The translations under genes were made by a program, and so were the position numbers. A stretch of 64,000 nucleotides of DNA, from positions 8,031,501-8,095,500 of the forward strand of contig JAITYX010000005.1 of NCBI GenBank assembly GCA_021018815.1, written 5' to 3'. The DNA comes from Talinum fruticosum (lineage: Eukaryota; Streptophyta; Magnoliopsida; Caryophyllales; Talinaceae). Positions 1 to 13,333 of the stretch are shown here, in pieces. Under the pieces are notes generated by a model. The model did no database searches, was not told where the DNA came from, and saw nothing but the letters and a program-made list of their open reading frames with translations. Position 1 is the first letter of the stretch. The number at the start of each line of letters is the position of its first letter.

Positions 1-529
1 GTGAAATTACCGAGAGGAACACCAACCCCAAATCAACCGAACTGATTTTGACATATAAAGTTGACACGAATTAACCTGTCGGTATTTAACATGTTACAAT
101 TTTTCAATTTTAAATGATTTTAAAATATTTTCAAGCCTAACACAAAATTGACCCGATTATTAAAGGAGTTGATCTAAACTAACCTTGTTTTCTAATTTTA
201 AATGATTAAATTTATCTATCGTAGAGTTCAAACGAGCCCATTTCTTAAATAGTTGAAAAATAAAGTTAGGTAACATTTTTAAAACTGTCACTATACTGAT
301 TGAAATAAAATGCATTTCTAAACCATCATATACTTTCTTTACTCTTCTTATGTAAGGCAAATAGTGATTTTGATATATAGGTTTCACGAAAACTAACCTT
401 TTTTAAAAAAATTTACTATTTAATTAAAAAGTAGTATTACAAACTTATATAGTATAACAATTATACGGCTATAGGATATGTCCTTTTTAGCTAGAAAGGG
501 GAAGAGTTTTCAAGAAATAAGAATAGTTA
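1..529. other. AT-rich sequence without a recognisable gene
   Basis: Only short random open frames are present. The sequence is AT-rich with no protein family, tRNA or structured RNA that I recognise. It may belong to the body of the transposon whose end lies at 987. Confidence 0.5.
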
Positions 530-987
530 GTGACGGAATCAACGGCGGACTGATTTCGTCGCTAATTAAAAATTTGAAAAATTTTGAATATTTGAAAAAA
601 TTTACATAGTCCATTAAAATAGAAAATTTTCAATTTTCAATTAGCGATAGAATCAGCGAGAGAATTATTCTGTTGTTAGTTAAAAATTTAAAAATTTATA
701 ATAAGCGACGGAATTAGCGACGGACTGATTCTCGTCACTAATTAAAAAATTTTTAAAGAAATTTTCAAAAATTATGTCAAAAATCCGACGCTTATTGTCC
801 CATTTCCGTCGCCAGGTCCGTTACTAATTTTTAAAATAGCCACGGATTTTTTGTCCGTCGCTAATTTCTTCGCTGATTGAGTTTTATCCGACAAATGTCG
901 GTTTCAGTCGCTACTTCAGTCGCTGATTTACGACGGATCATATTCCTTCACTAATTTCTGTGGTTATATTATGTTTTTGTAGTAGTG
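530..987. mobile_element. Terminal fragment of a CACTA-type DNA transposon (second family)
   Basis: Read on the minus strand from 987, the sequence begins CACTACTACAAAAACATAAT, the classic CACTA terminus. Behind it come several direct and inverted copies of a short subterminal motif around TCCGTCGCTAATT, roughly every 60-100 bases (near 530, 640, 700, 790, 860 and 910). Arrays of subterminal repeats inside a CACTA end are typical of En/Spm-like elements, where they bind the element's own protein. The motif differs from the TACTACGGTT-type subterminal repeats of the 18-33 kb cluster, so this is another family. The base triplet after the end is TGA. I could not find the matching left end; it is lost or lies outside the window. 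Confidence 0.7.
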
Positions 988-2430
988 TGAGGAAGTAGAA
1001 ATGTGAGATTCTTGACTTTGGGATCAATGGTGTTGAGCCTAGATATCTGTCAAATCCATCTGTAACATTGAAATGAAAGATCAATCTAAATCCTTCAGTC
1101 TCTTCCTTGCTCATATTTTTGGAGACCATTATAGCTAATTTCGCACTATTTTGTCATTTGCCCTGATGCTTCACAAAACTGTCTCAAAATATTGTTGAGA
1201 TTAATAACTGGGTTCTAGTCGGCCTTTGGGAAAAATAAAGCATCATTCGCAAAAATAGATGGGATATCTTTGGAGCGCCTCTCGCTACCGTATTCCCTTG
1301 ACAATTCCTCTTTGTTGCCCCTTACTTAAGGTCTCTCATAGAACTTTCATATAGAAAATGAATAGGTACGGAGAGAGAGAGGGGATCACCTTGTATGAGA
1401 CCCGAAAAACGATTAATAAGAACCCTATATACTTGATAGTAGTGACACAGTGCATTATCATCATTACTCATCTCTAAAACGACCAAATTTGATTAGTACA
1501 TGCTCTAAAAATCCCACCTAATATGGTCATATGCTTTATTCATATTTGAGTGTGAATTAAATCTTAAGTTGAATCAAGTTAGGATACAATACAAAATTTC
1601 AAATCAAACAAGGTACAAATTAAATAAAATAATCTTGATTTTTGGTCAACTTTAAATTTATTTGCTTAATTTGGCATTAAAAATAACAATAATGCATTAG
1701 TTAGAAAATTTTCGCATTCATCACATGTAGTCAATTTGAGTGTGAATTAAAATTTAGTTGTTTTATTTTAATCCATACGTCATTTCAAAACACATCAAAA
1801 TCAAGTTACTCTAATTTAATGTTACATTAAATTTTATCATGTTTATTTAGATTGGATAATTTAATGTCATTCTTTTCAAAAATTAAAAATTAAAAATAAA
1901 ATTTTTTAGTTAACAATGGTCAAAGTCAGCAATTAGAAGTTAGCATCGATTAGCAAAGGTTAGGAGCAATCAATATTAGGAGGGTTAGCGATTAGTAGCA
2001 TTGAACATTGGTTTATAGCAGTAATATCAATATTTATCAAATGTTAAAATGATTGGAATTTCAAGAGCATAAACTTACAACTTACTATTTATAGCTATAT
2101 CTTATCAATCCTTGCATCTTATTGCTTCATAACATTTCTTATCGTTAGCAACAGATTATTTAATCTTTTACCGCTTATAAAATAAAATAATCGCAGAAAT
2201 GAGTCGGCTTACAAAACAGCCACCCAATAAATTATGAGATTCACACAGAAAGGAGGAGACTACAAAAGAAGGTGAGTGGTTAGTTCACGCATGAACGTGT
2301 AATCGTGTACTAACATTTTTAGATGGACATCAATTTTAACACTGAATGATGGTTATGAGTCTGTCTGACTTATGGATGGAGCCCACTCACTACTTCTCTT
2401 CTCTTAATATTTCCAAACGCAAACGCAGCC
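988..2430. other. Intergenic region upstream of the myristoylated-protein gene
   Basis: AT-rich sequence with no convincing coding potential. It contains short direct repeats of the phrase gagtgtgaattaaa (near 1548 and 1738) and a GA-rich patch at 1370-1384. No transposon ends or RNA genes were seen. Confidence 0.5.
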
Positions 2431-2607
2431 GCTCTCTCTCTCTCTCTCCCCCCTCTCTATATTCTCCTCCTTCTACCTTCCCCTGGCCTGCCCATCTTCT
2501 CTGTCCCTTTCTTCCCCTCCCCCTCTCTCTTCGACTTATTCTTCTCTGCATTATTTTATACATTCACTCTCTCTTTGACTGTCATTTTGGACAGTATAAA
2601 GAAAGAA
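2431..2607 (+). promoter_or_regulatory. Pyrimidine-rich promoter / 5' UTR of the At3g27210-like gene
   Basis: A strongly CT-rich stretch (ctctct runs at 2433-2455 and 2515-2535) ends just before the start codon at 2608. Such pyrimidine patches are common in plant core promoters and 5' leaders. A weak TATA-like tattttatac lies near 2551. The exact transcription start cannot be fixed from sequence alone. Confidence 0.4.
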
Positions 2608-5600
2608 ATGGGATCGTGCGCCTCAATCCACAAAAATTCTGGGTCTGCTCTGAAACTTCAGATGTCGTCTCTTGTCCCTGAAGATCATGGTGCTAAGCCT
2701 GACTCGATCCCATCTACCCCAATCAAAGAAAACATGGATAATAAACCCCAAACTCAAACTCCTGCCATTGTTGACCCTCGAATTCTCTCTCTTCGGAACA
2801 GGTCCCAGGCTTCTCGCATGAGCTCTGGTTCCATCGCTAGTTATCGTAGCTTTGGTATCATTCTTAATTCTCTTCATTTTTTGGATTGGGTTTTGCAGAT
2901 GATCGATTTTGACTGCGGCTTTGTTCCTTTCTCATGGTTTGATTTCTGGGTTTCGTAGATTCTGATGATTATAGTGGGTTTATGGATTTTTTCTATGGTA
3001 TATTTTGATTGGGGGCATATGGGGTATTGATTATTCAATGATTAACAACTTTTTAATCTCCTTTTTGTTTCTTATCACTTATATTACTATCAATTTTGGC
3101 TTTTGGGAAAGAAATATCTGGTAAAAAGGTGAACATTGTAGGTGATAATATTAGTGCTTACGGATAATTTCGTAGAAAATTCTGGGTAGTTCTTTGGATG
3201 CTTGCTGATGTAATTGGTTTGTTCTTTCTCTCACGTTTTTTGCTGGTGGGTTATCTCTGTGATTGGGCAATTATACACCTGTTCATCTCTTTTTGTTTAA
3301 TACATATATTTTACTGCTGTTTACAGAAATTATTATTTTTGGATTCATTTGGACATCAAGTATTCTGTGAACTGTACACGTTTTGATGATGTTCTATGAT
3401 CATGATTTTGATATATTATTGGTCTTTGATTGATGGATTCCTCTGGTAGTTGTTGTCTGATAGAGATACTGATTTTTGCAATCTGGTTCATAAAAATGGT
3501 TTTCTTTTCCTTTTTTTTTTTTTAGGTGTGTACAATTATTGATTGAAATTCAAACCCCTGAGATTTCAGGATTTCAGAGTAATTTTTTCAGCGTTAATCA
3601 TCTAAAATCCAAATACTTATGCCACAATTTTCTGGTTGAAACACCGGGCCATGCTGAGGCAGGTAATTGGTAAAGGCTAAGGTCTGATAACCTTGTGCTG
3701 TTAATTTTCATCAAAGGTCAAACATTTAGTTGTTATCCTCAATTCTCCATTTTAGGTTGTTGTCATGGGGATTGATATGTGCAATCTTAGTCAAGAGTGC
3801 AAATAGATATAGAAAGAATGTAAAACAACATATTCTATTACCACCAAGTGTCGTTTTTTTGCCAGTAGGATGTCCATGGGTTTGATCAGAAAACAGTGAC
3901 AGGAATACTAGCATTATTCTGTTAGGGGAATTTGAAGTATACAAGATCAAGTTTTGGGGTGAGTTGGATCGTCTTCACAGCTGCTCACTAGTTGACCTTC
4001 TCGTGCAACTCATCTCCGGGGTTGCCATCAATTTGCACATCTAAATGTGCATCACTAGCACTTAGGTGTAGGCTATGTTACTCATCATCGATAGAAATGT
4101 CGGACATGGATTGTCTCTAGCTTTCAACCAAGGCCATTTTCCTGAAATTTTTCATTATTTGTTCTAAATGAAGTGTCTAGTTTTAACATATGTATCGGAG
4201 TGTCCAGTATTTGAAGTGGCACTCAGCTGAAATAAAGAGTTTGAGTAACATAATGCGTTTGTATGGGGTTAAGGGTAGTGGCACATGCATCAACATGAAG
4301 GGAATAATCTGCACGCCTTTAAAGTCCTGACATAGATCATTGTGCTTTGGGATGTCTACAACATAATGCAAATGGTGAGTTATTTTGGATGGCCGTGGCA
4401 CAAGTTCCAGTACCACTATCTCGTAGCAATTACCAAGTATCTTTGGGGCAGAATATGATTTTAGGGCCTCTTTTATGAGTTGGTCGCTTAGGGGTCAGTA
4501 CTGATCCGCTTATTAAGCAGTAGCAGTTTATTAATTTCTTGGTGGAAGAGATGCAACCTTTTGTTTTTTAGTTGAAAAAACTTCCAAAATCTGTAGCTTA
4601 AATAAATAATCTTCAAAGTCCTGACAGCAGTAAGCTCTTGGACATTCTTGAGCCATCTATTTTCATCCGAGTCAAAAAGTTTGGTTCCTCTCACTTTCTT
4701 CCAAGTTGTTTCTGAACTTGCTTTCTGTATTCGTATCTTCTTTTTCAAAATTCTTTTACATTCGCTATTACTATTTACCATTTAGGAAAAAAACTTCTCT
4801 AGTTGTCAGGGGCGAGCTTGTGTATGTTGGACCTCGTTGTCCTAATAGTACTTGGTAGGACCCATAAGATGCAGTGGTGTCAATTATTCTATTTGATCAT
4901 GAGGACCGCGTCTTCTATTTTCTGCATAGATCGCACGCTATGACCTAGTGAACCTTTGTAAACACAGAACAACTGAAGTAAGTAGGAAACAGAAGAGGGG
5001 AAAAATAGGAAGCAGCAGCAGCAGCGAAATATTGCATTTTAAAAACTAGCCCGTGAAGTTCTTATGACATCTCCCCTCTCGTGCCTCTCTAAAGCTTAGG
5101 TGATATGAAATTGGTTGATGTATGCTGGTAACTAATCCCTCCGTGAATGATTCAGCCGTGTTAATGATATAATTTGAACATAATTGTTACTGAAGCACTG
5201 ATGTTTTACTCTTTCCTACCATTGACAGGTAGTAAAGAAGAGGCCTTCTATGACACCCAAGCTTGGCTAGAGTCAGACTGTGATGATGATTTCTACAGTG
5301 TTGATGGTGGTAAGACTGTCAAGAATGCTTCCAAACTCTTACTCCTATCCCAACTATCAATTTATCCAATTTAGCAAATTGTTCAGCATTACAAACAAAA
5401 ACCTTTCTTGTTCTTGTGGGCTTCTATGTGACTATTTATCGCCATATTTGCAGATTTCGCCTCTTCTCGTGGCAGTACTCCGGCTCATAGTGCAGTGGGA
5501 ACCCCGCGGTTGAACAGAGTATTTTCACCTCAAGTGAATCGAGCTCTTTTGGAAGGCAGACCACCTCTACGTAGTGGTACGTATGGATGGTCGCTGTTGT

Positions 5601-6378
5601 ATTTATTCATTTATTTTCCGTCCATACTGGATAAGTAGATAACTACGTTTGATCAAAATAAAAATGGATAACCATGCTACTAAGACTTGACCAAAAGTAT
5701 CTAGCTTGGGCAAGCCCATATCCCTGGTTGGCATTGTCTACTATTCAGTGTCACGCATGGATATTTGAGGTGGAATGAAGGGTCCAAGTAACATAACTGG
5801 TGGAGTCCAAATAACTTTCTTTATTTGCACAAAACTTTAAAGCTGCTACATATTCCTTAAGGAGAACGGCGATACTGATTGGTCTCTCTTAATGCAGGAT
5901 CAAACCTATCTCGAGGCAATACCCCAGCCCATCATCGAAATTCTTCGAGCCCTCAAATTAACGGTACCTTTTCTGAAGTAGTGCCTAGCTCTAACGCAGA
6001 CTCAACCACAACAACCAAAAAGAAGAAGAAACTTGCTGATCTTTTCAGAGAAAGTATCAGAGAGCGTGCTGGTGAATTCCTGGCCCTTGAAGGACAAGGC
6101 CACGAGAATCAAGACAATCTGAAGAAAGAAGCAAGTCCAAATAGCCCAGCTTCTGTCTTACCACCGAAGTCTGGAACCCGAACCCCCATGTCTCGGGACC
6201 CCTCTCTCAGACCAGCAGTGGTAAGATAACTCCTGCTGATGATTATTTTGCTGACAGAGAGAAGCCACTCAAATCTCCACAATGCTGCTTTCCACGACTT
6301 GTTTCAATCCGCAGCTATCGGGAGAATAGGAAGGCATCTAACCCTCCAACGCCTTCAAATGATTTAACAACATCTTGA
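2608..6378 (+). CDS. At3g27210-like small acidic protein, probably N-myristoylated; four exons with a one-base frameshift
   Basis: Exons: 2608-2854, 5229-5309, 5454-5576 and 5898-6378, all joined by GT-AG introns in matching phase. The product starts MGSCAS, a plant N-myristoylation/S-acylation signal, so membrane attachment is likely. The family signature follows: GSKEEAFYDTQAWLESDC, then an acidic DDDFYSVDGDF segment, a Ser/Pro-rich linker with RGNTPAHH, a basic KKKKKLADLFRESIRE block and a C-terminal KSPQCCFPRLVSIRS motif. The protein would be about 310 residues, normal for this family of unknown function. The C-terminal motif is in another frame than the rest of exon 4: without correction translation stops at 6229. 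The shift lies close to the C5 run at 6183-6187 and equals one missing base. The motif order matches the Arabidopsis family as I recall it; function is unknown. Confidence 0.82.
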
Positions 6379-7352
6379 AGATAAAATGGAAGTAATTTCA
6401 GTCCATCGGCTGTAGAAGGATGTGCAGTATCTTGCTAAGATTATAGAGCCATGTACAAAAGGAAAAGTGTGAGATCTTTTGTTTAATAGCCAAAGCTGAG
6501 AATTTTAAACTCTATGATACTCCTATTTTTGGTGCCCCCTTATGTTTATAGGGGTACAATCTATGTAAAAAGTCATGTAAGTTAGACCAATAATGTTTCC
6601 ATCAATGGAAATAACCAATTTGCAAAGCTCCCCTGCCTTGAATTGGTTTAATTAAATTAGGTTTCAACATCCATCGGTGCTACTGCATAGAAGCCTAAGT
6701 TGCACATTTATGAATCCCTCGTCTACTTTGATCTATTCTTCAATAAATATCTTAAATCAGTTAGGACCATCAAAGTCAATAGTGTTAAATGGCATAGATT
6801 CCATTTCATGTTTTCTAAAATACATACATTATTACTAATGGTATACCACTCGTTGCTTCCCATTAGGTACAATCATACTGGCAGTAATATATCGAATTCT
6901 ATAGAACCTTAGGGTTAGTCATCCATATAATTAATTTGATATTTTATATTGTTGACATACGTAATATAAACTACTTGCTATCCCTTAAATAAGGACAAAG
7001 ATGATATGACACGTATAAATGTTACTGTAAAGTTGTAATTAATGGTACTAAAAAGATTTTTGGCATATATTAATATGTTCATGATCAATTAATTATCGAA
7101 GAAAGATTCAATTCAATCCACTATTCAAATCTCATTAGAGACTGGAGTTTTCTCCCTTATCCCACCCCTTTCTCCTATACTTTCTCCTGCTAGATGTCCT
7201 CAGTGGATCCAATCTAAACAAAATAAGGTAAACAATCCCCATCTTACTTTAACTCATGTCCACAAAGCACAAAACCCAGCATGTAATCACCCAACTTTTA
7301 GACAATTTTGTCATTAAGAGCACATAATGACAAAGGTAGAACTCGTACACTT
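6379..7352. other. Intergenic gap between converging genes
   Basis: Holds the 3' UTR of the plus-strand gene (probably to about 6600) and the 3' UTR of the minus-strand lipase gene (about 7200-7352). The genes converge here. No further coding region or transposon end was recognised. Confidence 0.5.
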
Positions 7353-10300
7353 TCAACCATACAACCAACAGTTGAAGAACTTGACAATGGGATTATAGAC
7401 AACATCCTTAGCATTCATGCCCATGATGAAGTCGGCATGGGCGTAATCCTTGATGAACTGAACTTGGAGCTTGTCCAAGTCATGGAACTTGAGGTAGTCA
7501 AGCAATGTACCGACATCCATGGCGTCTGAGAGGGCGTCCTTCCCTCCATAGCTAAGGAAAAGAGGAAGGTCATGGGGTATGTTTGAGAGGTTGTAGATGG
7601 GTGGCCTTGAATCTCCATAGTGTTGTAAATTGTAGTCTGCTCTACCGTAGTTGAACTTTGCTAATACTCCGGTTCGAACGGCTGTCAAATTAGTTCAAAT
7701 GTTTGATTAGGTAACAATTAGGTATGTAGTGTCAAGAAATATGGTACATTGAATGTATCTTAGTAGCAAATTAGAGAGCATATATAGTCAATTAATCCTT
7801 GTGGTGCTGGTTTTTCTGATTGGTAAGTATGCCAAAATTTAGGGAAATTTGATTCCTACTTATGTTATTTAACTAATTTTCCCCTTGTCTTACAATATTC
7901 GTTTCTTTTTATTTGTGTCTTGTTATCCATTATGACTACGTCCATTTAATGCTCAACTTCAAATAGGACTTGACAAATAAGTATGTTGAGTTCATATGTA
8001 AATCCGGTTATGTAAATTTCAATTTGAGGTTTTGATATCTAGTGTTATAAATTTGTTATACTAAAAAGAATAAAATTTGGAGAAAAAAGTTTACGTTGGA
8101 TTCAATTTAATTTACGTCATCTTGAACTCGGATCCAAATCGGGTAACCTATTTTGCTTTCGAGTTGCATATGGATGTACGGTCAGTCTCAAATTAGTTTT
8201 GTTAGGTCTAGGATCCATTATGATTGCTTGTTTACAAATCTTCATAATTGTTGTTTGTTAGTTACAAGCATTAAAAGGAACAATTAATTATTAGGCCAAT
8301 GGCTAATTTGGGCCAGGAGTCAATCTTGTGGTATTCAATTCAACTGACTAAAATTCATGGGTTCAGTCAAGTTGACTCAACACTACAGGCCTAACTCATT
8401 GGGGCCAATGAAGTTGGGCTGAATAGGGCTCAACCATTAAGTTTTATTAGAGAATAAACAAGTCTTTAAACATTCAATCATCAACTTAAAGTTCACTTTT
8501 GTGAATGATTTATCTAAATTCCAAACTACTAAACTTGATATATAAAAAATTGCACAGGAACTCCTTTATGTTCAACTTGCGAATTTTCTATATATAACTT
8601 GACTTGGCATAATTTATATGTCCGACATGGATTGAGTCAGTCTAGAAGTAAGCGTGGCCGGTTTATTGGGTTAAGTTTGCTACCTCTAGTTCCTAAACAA
8701 ATCACCCATTTGCAAATAACCAAAATTAAAAAGAGAAGAGAGGCTTACTTTGTGCCAAATGTATCATGTTCTTGGTGGATGTGGATTGAGGTTCGTTTTG
8801 CAAAAAAGCTCCACTGTGGAGGCATTTAGACAACAATTTTTGCCTACACCATACAACAAATTTACAAGTGAAAACAACAAAACAAATGCTCAATTTTGTG
8901 TGCCCACTACTAAAAGGCCAAAAATGGGTCATGGATCAAATCTTGATTTGAAACCAGCTTACCAGTAATTGCAGTCATTAAGTCATAACAATCAATACCA
9001 GGGAATTGACACAAGGCCTTCAGTAAATTGGCCACAGCTTGCCTAAACACATGGGTTTAAAAAGAAGCGTTAATTTGGCTGATTAGAAGCTATTTAGCCA
9101 AGTTTATTTGTAAAAATTTTATGCAACAAATTAACAATTACCCTTTTGGATTGAACTCTTCAATGCCTATTCCTGTTGTAATCTGTTGGAAAAAACAGAA
9201 TTATATTGTAAAGTCATAACAAATTGGTTTAAGTAATTCACCACTTGTTTACAAGATCGTAGGTTTGAGTTTTCTGAACGAGAGAGCTATACCTTTACGA
9301 GTTAACAATTGCTCGACTCTACTCGTATAAAGGATCAAAATTAGTAGCGTGTTAAAGGTTTTACAAAGTAGCTATTGACATTTTCTTTTATTTAAAAATG
9401 AGTATGTAGGAATTAATAAAAATGGATAAATAATTACCTCACCAACAAAGGCTCTAGCTGTAACAACACCAAGTGCAGTGGTCATGTGGCTTAAATAAGC
9501 AACTGGGCTTAGCAAAGCTGCTGATTTTAGCTGGTCCACAAGCCTTCCTTCTGAGAAAGATGCCAGGGCTATCAGAGTTCCCTGTGCATGACAATTTTAA
9601 TTTTGTTTTCAAATTAATCATAATTACCTACACAAAGATTGATTAATGTAGCCAAGATACAAATTGATACCAGTCCACATAAATTTTTTCAGGTAGAGTA
9701 GACAACACTTACATGAGAATTGTTTGACATAACAAATGAACTTATCAGTCGCTCTAAAATTATCATATTCATACAAACTATTATAACGAGTTACAAATTT
9801 TGTTGGCTGTGGAAAGAAACTACCCATTATAGTAATCAGTCCCTATCAATTCTTCAATAATCTTATCTACTAGTACTATTTTTGTGCTTGTAGGAACAAT
9901 AAATAACATAGTTATTTCAAAGTCCAGGGCTTCCTAATATTTTTGACTTCATGTGTGAAATGAGTTACACGAATGCAATAATTCAGCTTTGACAAACACC
10001 ATCTAGAAATCTCCACTTTCCTACTATCCCTATCTACTTAGCACTGCAAATATTTCTATGACCTCAATTTCTTTTCCTTATCTCACATTTATGTGCTTCA
10101 TAATTATGGCATCATGAGTTATCTACATAAAACCACCCCCTCCTTGTTTGTAGGGCTGATTATAGTACTACTTGTTTATTCTAACTAGGAGACGGTTTTA
10201 TTGAAGATAATCAATGTGTTATAATCGATGCACATATATATATATATATATTTTGTATCAATTAAACAAGCTCACGTGGACCGAGAATAAATAATTTGTA

Positions 10301-13256
10301 AAGCTCTTGAGTTCTCACCAGAGAGTGGCCCACATAGTGGATTTTGTGCCCTGTTTGGGTATAAACAAAATTGAAGGCAGCAGGCAAATCATAGGCCACC
10401 AGTTCATCCCATGACCAGTTCCAGTATGCCTGTCAAAAATTAAAATATAATAATTCGACCCTATTTAGAAATCTCCATGATTAATTAGCTGCGTTCAAAT
10501 ACGATAAAACGTGTGATTATATAATTTAGTACCCTATTCATATCTAAAAGATACTAAACTGCTAAATAAATAAAATCTCAAAATAGTAAAGTATTATTTC
10601 TAAAACATGAGAGAGTTTTTTTTATTTTTTATTTCAGTATATTTTAGGGTACTAAACTACAATTAACTCTTAATACCACACCTTAATTCAGATACTTACC
10701 AACAAATTTGAAAAACAAAAGATGAAATTACACATTAAATACATTTATTAATTATATATTATGAAATGATATTGCCACCAATGAAACCCCTAATAATAAA
10801 AATTTAAAAAAATGCATAGAGAAATGAGGAATATGAATTACCCGGTAACTAGAGTCAAGGGAGACATGTTTTCGGCTAAATCTGGTGCCTCTGGTGTTGG
10901 CAATCCAAACATCGAATCCATTATCAGCCAAAATACAAGGTAAGTTCTCTTCTGCCTTGTTCAGGAACCATGTCGTTCCATCCTGCAACCCCAATCTCAC
11001 CAACGTAATATAATCCCTAAAATATTTAGGATGTATCGTACTTTTGAAATATATATTAATAAATGACTGAAAAAATGAATAAAGTAGAGGGAGGACAAGA
11101 AAAATATAGAAAAAGAGAAAGCAATTGTAACTCATAATTAACTACAAATTATATCATGAAATTATATTACAAGATAATCCCGAAACTAGAAGAAATTATA
11201 CTCATTGTAAAATTGATCATGTATATCATTAATGTTAATTATTGCCTGCACTCATTTTACATTTTTAGGCCTATAAATTTTGGGATGAGACTATTATACA
11301 TCTAAGCTATTTATGGTTTTTGATCTAACATCATTTATAATTACTTATTATTTTGTTTCTAACGCGTGTTTGTAAGCATTAAATTACTGACATATACTGA
11401 TAATTACTAATTAAGTTAAAATTATATTATTATTTAGCTAAAGATAGTGCTCAGTATTGGAATTTACTGTCACATAGTCTTTTTGACATATGAAATACTC
11501 AGAAGTGATGTTAAAAATATGTAAAATATAACATATTAGTTTTGTAAAATTGTGCCCATTATGCCTAGCCTAAAAAGGAGTTTATGGTGGGCATCAGTCA
11601 CTAGAAAACCTTAATATGCATCTTTAACCGAAGAATTTAACATCTTAAAATAGATCATATTGCTTATGATAATATTGTTTACTATTTTTCAAAAACCATT
11701 AAAAAAAAAAAAAAAGTTAGCTAATGAAATCATTAAGGAGAGAGATTTAGTGGAAGCGCAGGAGCAGCTGCGCTAGCTTTTTGAAGAGGGAGTTGGGCAC
11801 TTAGCTGCCTATTTCTGGTTAACGAGCACACTCAGGGCAATTTTGTCTTTTTAATTAAATTTCCATTAACAAGGGAATACAATCTATTAATTTTAAGAAG
11901 ATAAAAGAATATGCAAAAATTATACTTAAAAAATATAAATATCTGAAAATTTGTGGAAGATAAATGATTGGAGCAAATCTGAAGAGGTATTCTAAGCCAA
12001 AGCTTATGTGCTACTCCTGTATGAAGGTACTCGTAAATATGTTTTATATTCTAGAAAACCTCTTATACAAATACCGTCTATGACTGAAACATATATGCTA
12101 CATTGTTGTAAGGATAGTATTTCGACCAAGAGAATGTGCTATTGGACCAGTTCAACTTTTAACGGTTAGAAGTTATATGAAAAATAAAATTTATTTATAT
12201 TTATGTTTGTTTATGTTCTTTTAAGTTCGTTTATGTTTGTTCGTTTCTTATTTTAACAACTCATTTTTATTTGTTTATGTTCGTTTATATTCGTTTATGT
12301 TCGTTCGTACTCTTTTATGTTCATTTATATTCGTTTCTGTTTATGTTTATTTTTATGTAAGTTTTGTATGTAATTTCGAACAGACTCTTAAATAGAAAAA
12401 AAAAGGAAATATATTATAACATCAGAGATGATATTAGGAATCATTAAGGTTGGTTCAAACTAAATAACCTAATATCTAAATTGACCTCCCAACATGAATA
12501 TTTTTTTATAAAAATTGTAAGTTAAATTTATGAAACTATATATCATTTAATTTGAAATGAATTCAAATTAAAAATAATTCAATCAGAAACTTAAATTAAA
12601 CTTTTACTAATTTTATTTCAAACAGATTGAATAAATTATTTATGTAATCGAGATATAAGGTATATAACGGATGGGTAATCCAGAGCGTACGGTGCACAGA
12701 AACCATGATCGTAGGGACAATGTACGTTAAAAAGCGAGCCCAGAGGCCATATAGACGGATCAAGGATAAGGGAACAAGGGAAGGGAAGCAAGGCATGATG
12801 ATCATGATCGATGTCATGTAGTGGAAAGATAGAGAGAAATCAGGATAAGTTTTCTTCTCTGGTTTGTGTTTGTTTTTGTTTTTTCACAGCCCAATTTCCT
12901 CATTATTTGTCTTCCTTCGCAGCTGATAACTGATTAATTGATTATTCATCCCGACCTTCCAGCCCCTTCTGTCCACTATCGCATCTAAGCGGTGTAGCTA
13001 GCCTAGCTGCTCATCTTTCGTTTCAGCATTTTTTTAAAAAATTTAATTAATGATATAGTTTCTTTTGTACTATATAAATATATAAGGTTAAATTTTTTTT
13101 TAATAAATATATTTTTAATAATTTAAATTTAAATTTAATTTTTTTATTAAGATGATAAAATCACTACTACTTTAATTAATATTTTATTAATTTTATTGAG
13201 CACTTTTACGACCTCTGTCTCTATTTTTTAACCACCCTACTCCTTTTGAACAAATA

Positions 13257-13333
<77 letters not shown>

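Noticed and set aside
6221..6257. A 37-base GTAAG...ACAG segment that looks like a mini-intron able to bypass the stop at 6227
   Set aside because: Plant introns are rarely that short, and splicing it leads into a frame that does not reach the conserved QCCFPRLV ending. A one-base loss upstream explains the frame better.
7308..7529. Plus-strand open frame of 73 codons
   Set aside because: It is the antisense shadow of the last lipase exon, which carries the catalytic Asp and His.
12596..12817. Minus-strand frame of 73 codons in the lipase intron as an extra gene
   Set aside because: No recognisable family, no splice or promoter context; probably chance.
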